DNA of 34,916 bases, taken from assembly GCA_026390995.1 (NCBI GenBank), contig JAPLEX010000020.1:1-34916 (forward strand), in the 5' to 3' direction. Shown piece by piece: positions 33,355 to 34,916 of the stretch. The first letter of the stretch is position 1; every line of letters starts with the position of its first letter. This stretch comes from Flavobacterium sp. (lineage in GTDB: Bacteria; Bacteroidota; Bacteroidia; Flavobacteriales; Flavobacteriaceae). Position numbers and translations under genes: made by a program. The notes under the pieces are model-generated. The model worked only from the letters and a program-made list of their open reading frames with translations, made no database searches and was not told the origin of the DNA.

Positions 33355-33419
33355 AAATAGTTGGAAGTTGGAAGTTAGAAGATGGAAGTTTTCAACAAGT
33401 ATACTATGAACGACTTTTT

Positions 33420-33447
33420 GCTGTTAGCTTATAGCTGTTAGCTGTTA
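33420..33447. repeat. Second heptamer array, GCTNTNA
   Basis: GCTGTTA, GCTTATA, GCTGTTA, GCTGTTA follow one another with period 7, then GCTTTT. It is a different heptamer family from the GNNNGAA blocks just before it. The remainder of the 473-bp spacer (33454-33617) shows only CACGAATG/CACGGATT-like octamers and AT-rich sequence, with no gene seen. Confidence 0.8.
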
Positions 33448-33617
33448 GCTTTTCGCCACGAATGCACGGATTTGAAATTCTAATATTTCGTAATACAAAT
33501 TTCAATTTGTTAATTAAGCATAATTTTTTCAATAGATTTTTTTTAGTATACCGGTCTATGAAAAAAATAATAAACTCAATTAATATTAATTTATCATTCT
33601 ATACAAATCAGAATTAC

Positions 33618-33625
33618 TATTTTTG
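33618..33625 (+). promoter_or_regulatory. Putative -7 element for the TPR-mpl pair
   Basis: TATTTTTG matches TAnnTTTG, 18 bp before the TPR gene ATG. No TTG -33 box is seen, and the surroundings are AT-rich, so the match is less telling. Confidence 0.4.
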
Positions 33626-33643
33626 AGTTTGTTAGATTTAAAT

Positions 33644-34342
33644 ATGAAAATAAATAGTTGCATTTTATTTCTCTTCCCTTTTTTTATGTTGGCGCAATCC
33701 AATATGGAGAAAGGCATCAGCTTGTTTGAGCAGGAGCAGTACGAATTGGCCAAAGGCTATTTTACCAAGGAACTTGCTGCTGCGCCAACAAACACTAAAA
33801 TCATCGAATACTTGGGCGACATTGCCAGCCATACCAATCGTTGGGAATCCGCGGCATCCTACTACAAAAAACTCACGGTTTTACAGCCCAAAAACGCCAA
33901 CTACTTTTTTAAATACGGAGGTGCCTTGGGCATGAGGGCCCAAACCGAAGGAAAATGGGTAGCCATTCGGGTGGTAGGCGACAGCAAAGACGCGCTTGAT
34001 AAAGCAATAGTACTCAATCCCAAACACATTGAAGCCCGTTGGGCACTCATAGAATATTACCTGCAGTTGCCTGTTTTTGTGGGCGGAAGTGAAACAAAAG
34101 CCCAGCGGTATGCCACCGAATTGGCGAAAATCTCCCCCGTAGATGGTTATTTGGCCAAAGCGCACATCGACGAACATTACCAACGCTTTAAAAATGCCGA
34201 AGCCCACTACATCAAAGCCATCGAAGTAGGTGGATCCAAACTTACCTATGAGCGCTTGGCCCAGTTGTACAAAGAAAAATTCCATCAGCCCGACAAGGCG
34301 CTCAAAGTATTAGAAAATTACAAAAACAGAAATAAGACCTAA
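33644..34342 (+). CDS. Exported TPR-repeat protein
   Basis: This 232-residue protein starts MKINSCILFLFPFFMLAQS with a signal peptide (about 1-17); an upstream in-frame TTG would put charged residues before it and is rejected. TPR-like helix pairs follow: MEKGISLFEQEQYELAKGYFTKELAAAP, then KIIEYLGDIASHTNRWESAASYYKKLTVLQP, then DALDKAIVLNPKHIEARWALIEYYLQ, then DEHYQRFKNAEAHYIKAIEVG, in parts. TPRs serve protein-protein contacts; no partner is evident. The stop overlaps the mpl start codon by one base (TAATG), so translation of both is coupled. A role in periplasmic assembly next to murein recycling is speculation. Confidence 0.86.
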   Translation: MKINSCILFLFPFFMLAQSNMEKGISLFEQEQYELAKGYFTKELAAAPTNTKIIEYLGDIASHTNRWESAASYYKKLTVLQPKNANYFFKYGGALGMRAQTEGKWVAIRVVGDSKDALDKAIVLNPKHIEARWALIEYYLQLPVFVGGSETKAQRYATELAKISPVDGYLAKAHIDEHYQRFKNAEAHYIKAIEVGGSKLTYERLAQLYKEKFHQPDKALKVLENYKNRNKT

Positions 34343-34916
34343 TGAGAACTCATTTTATAGCCATAGGTGGAGCAGCCATGCACAATTTGGCGCTTGCCCT
34401 TCATTTTAAAGGATACTTCGTAACGGGTAGTGACGACGCCGTGTTTGAACCCTCCAAATCGCGTTTGCAAAAACAAGGTTTACTGCCTGCCGAAATGGGT
34501 TGGTTTCCCGAAAAAATCACCGCTGATATTGAAGCGATTATTTTGGGTATGCACGCCAAGGCCGACAATCCCGAGTTGCTTCGCGCCAAGGAGTTAGGGC
34601 TCAAAATTTATTCGTATCCCGAATTTTTATACGAACAATCCAAAAATAAAACCCGTGTGGTGATTGGTGGTTCTCACGGAAAAACCACCATTACTTCGAT
34701 GATATTACACGTGATGCATTACCATGGCATTGCGGTTGATTATATGGTAGGTGCGCAATTGGAAGGGTTTGACACCATGGTACACCTCACCGAAACCAAT
34801 GATTTTATTGTATTAGAAGGCGATGAATATTTATCATCTCCCATAGATCGCCGACCCAAATTTCATTTGTACCAACCCAATATTGCCTTGATTTCGGGTA
34901 TTGCTTGGGATCACAT
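34342..34916 (+). CDS. mpl: UDP-N-acetylmuramate:L-Ala-gamma-D-Glu-meso-DAP ligase, 5' part
   Basis: The first 191 residues are present; the gene runs off the window end. MRTHFIAIGGAAMHNLALAL gives the N-terminal Rossmann-like Mur domain, with IGGAAMHNLA replacing the MurC-type IGGSGMSG signature as expected for Mpl. The ATP loop GSHGKTT lies at residues 110-116, followed by YMVGAQLEGFD and VLEGDEYLSSPIDRRPKF, which are Mpl-specific, and ISGIAWDH at the edge. Mpl joins recycled murein tripeptide to UDP-MurNAc in the cytoplasm, and with AnmK at 2224-3288 completes two branches of recycling in this window. Confidence 0.93.
   Translation, partial: MRTHFIAIGGAAMHNLALALHFKGYFVTGSDDAVFEPSKSRLQKQGLLPAEMGWFPEKITADIEAIILGMHAKADNPELLRAKELGLKIYSYPEFLYEQSKNKTRVVIGGSHGKTTITSMILHVMHYHGIAVDYMVGAQLEGFDTMVHLTETNDFIVLEGDEYLSSPIDRRPKFHLYQPNIALISGIAWDH

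Larger units (their letters stand above)
33178..33392. repeat. 91-bp tandem duplication with heptamer blocks
   Basis: A unit of 91 bp is repeated head to tail. TTTTCAACAAGTATACTA starts at 33207, 33298 and 33389, exactly 91 bp apart. Each copy is preceded by four degenerate heptamers of the form GNNNGAA (33178-33205, 33269-33296, 33360-33387), such as GTTGGAA, GTTTGAA, GCGGGAA, GCTTGAA. Copies one and two are nearly identical after the heptamers and include a full terminator; the third breaks off after about 18 bp of the shared core. The period equals 13 heptamers. Confidence 0.92.

Noticed and set aside
33178..33392. CRISPR-like spacing of direct repeats
   Set aside because: The repeats are long, identical head-to-tail copies with embedded terminators; there are no unique spacers and no cas genes.

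Overview
The window comes from a member of the Bacteroidota, most likely a Flavobacteriaceae close to Flavobacterium. The signs are the -7 promoter element TAnnTTTG in front of several genes, few Shine-Dalgarno sequences, an S46 dipeptidyl-peptidase, a flavobacterial-style TonB, a one-piece GcvP, an MlaEF pair, and spacers filled with degenerate short-period repeats. It reads as a chromosomal core region. I see no tRNA, rRNA, CRISPR array, insertion sequence, integrase, phage gene or recognisable defence system.

Layout. 1-3288 (minus): anmK, tonB, folC. 3386-6698 (plus): acyl-CoA dehydrogenase, a secreted M20 amidohydrolase and a two-domain GNAT acetyltransferase. 6866-11237 (plus): a tight run of YHS protein, DoxX-like protein, DinB-like protein, NRDE/TANGO2 protein, an unassigned ATP-grasp enzyme and an SDR oxidoreductase, ending in a broken SprT-like metalloprotease gene. 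11324-12382 (plus): manC. 12385-16433 (minus): ketoacyl-ACP synthase III, methyltransferase, GT2 glycosyltransferase, MlaE and MlaF, with two ATGA overlaps. 16557-19827 (minus): gcvP, a terminator, then a group 3 truncated haemoglobin. 19968-20738 (plus): an unassigned membrane protein. 20739-25313 (minus): an alpha-helical protein, purK, purE and an M3 peptidase, with a palindromic repeat between purK and purE. 25401-29018 (plus): hpt, adk, a CNNM/CorC-type protein and obgE. 29008-30832 (minus): an LpxH-like phosphoesterase and a glycosyltransferase. 31020-33170 (plus): S46 peptidase. 33171-33643: a repeat-rich spacer with a duplicated terminator. 33644-34916 (plus): a TPR protein and the 5' part of mpl.

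How the genes work together. anmK and mpl both serve peptidoglycan recycling. purK and purE make CAIR in de novo purine synthesis, while hpt salvages purine bases and adk balances adenylates. The secreted M20 protein, the S46 peptidase and the M3 peptidase together fit a protein- and peptide-degrading life. The KAS III-methyltransferase-GT2-MlaEF run suggests envelope lipid or glycolipid metabolism, but that is inference.

The strongest signals outside ordinary genes are an internally deleted SprT gene (10715-11237), a 91-bp tandem duplication carrying a complete intrinsic terminator (33178-33392), several degenerate arrays with a 7-bp period (27940-28002, 33178-33205 and its copies, 33420-33447), and a REP-like palindrome inside the purK-purE unit. 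I found no convincing new multi-gene system. The nearest candidates are the KAS III to MlaF run and the unassigned ATP-grasp protein.
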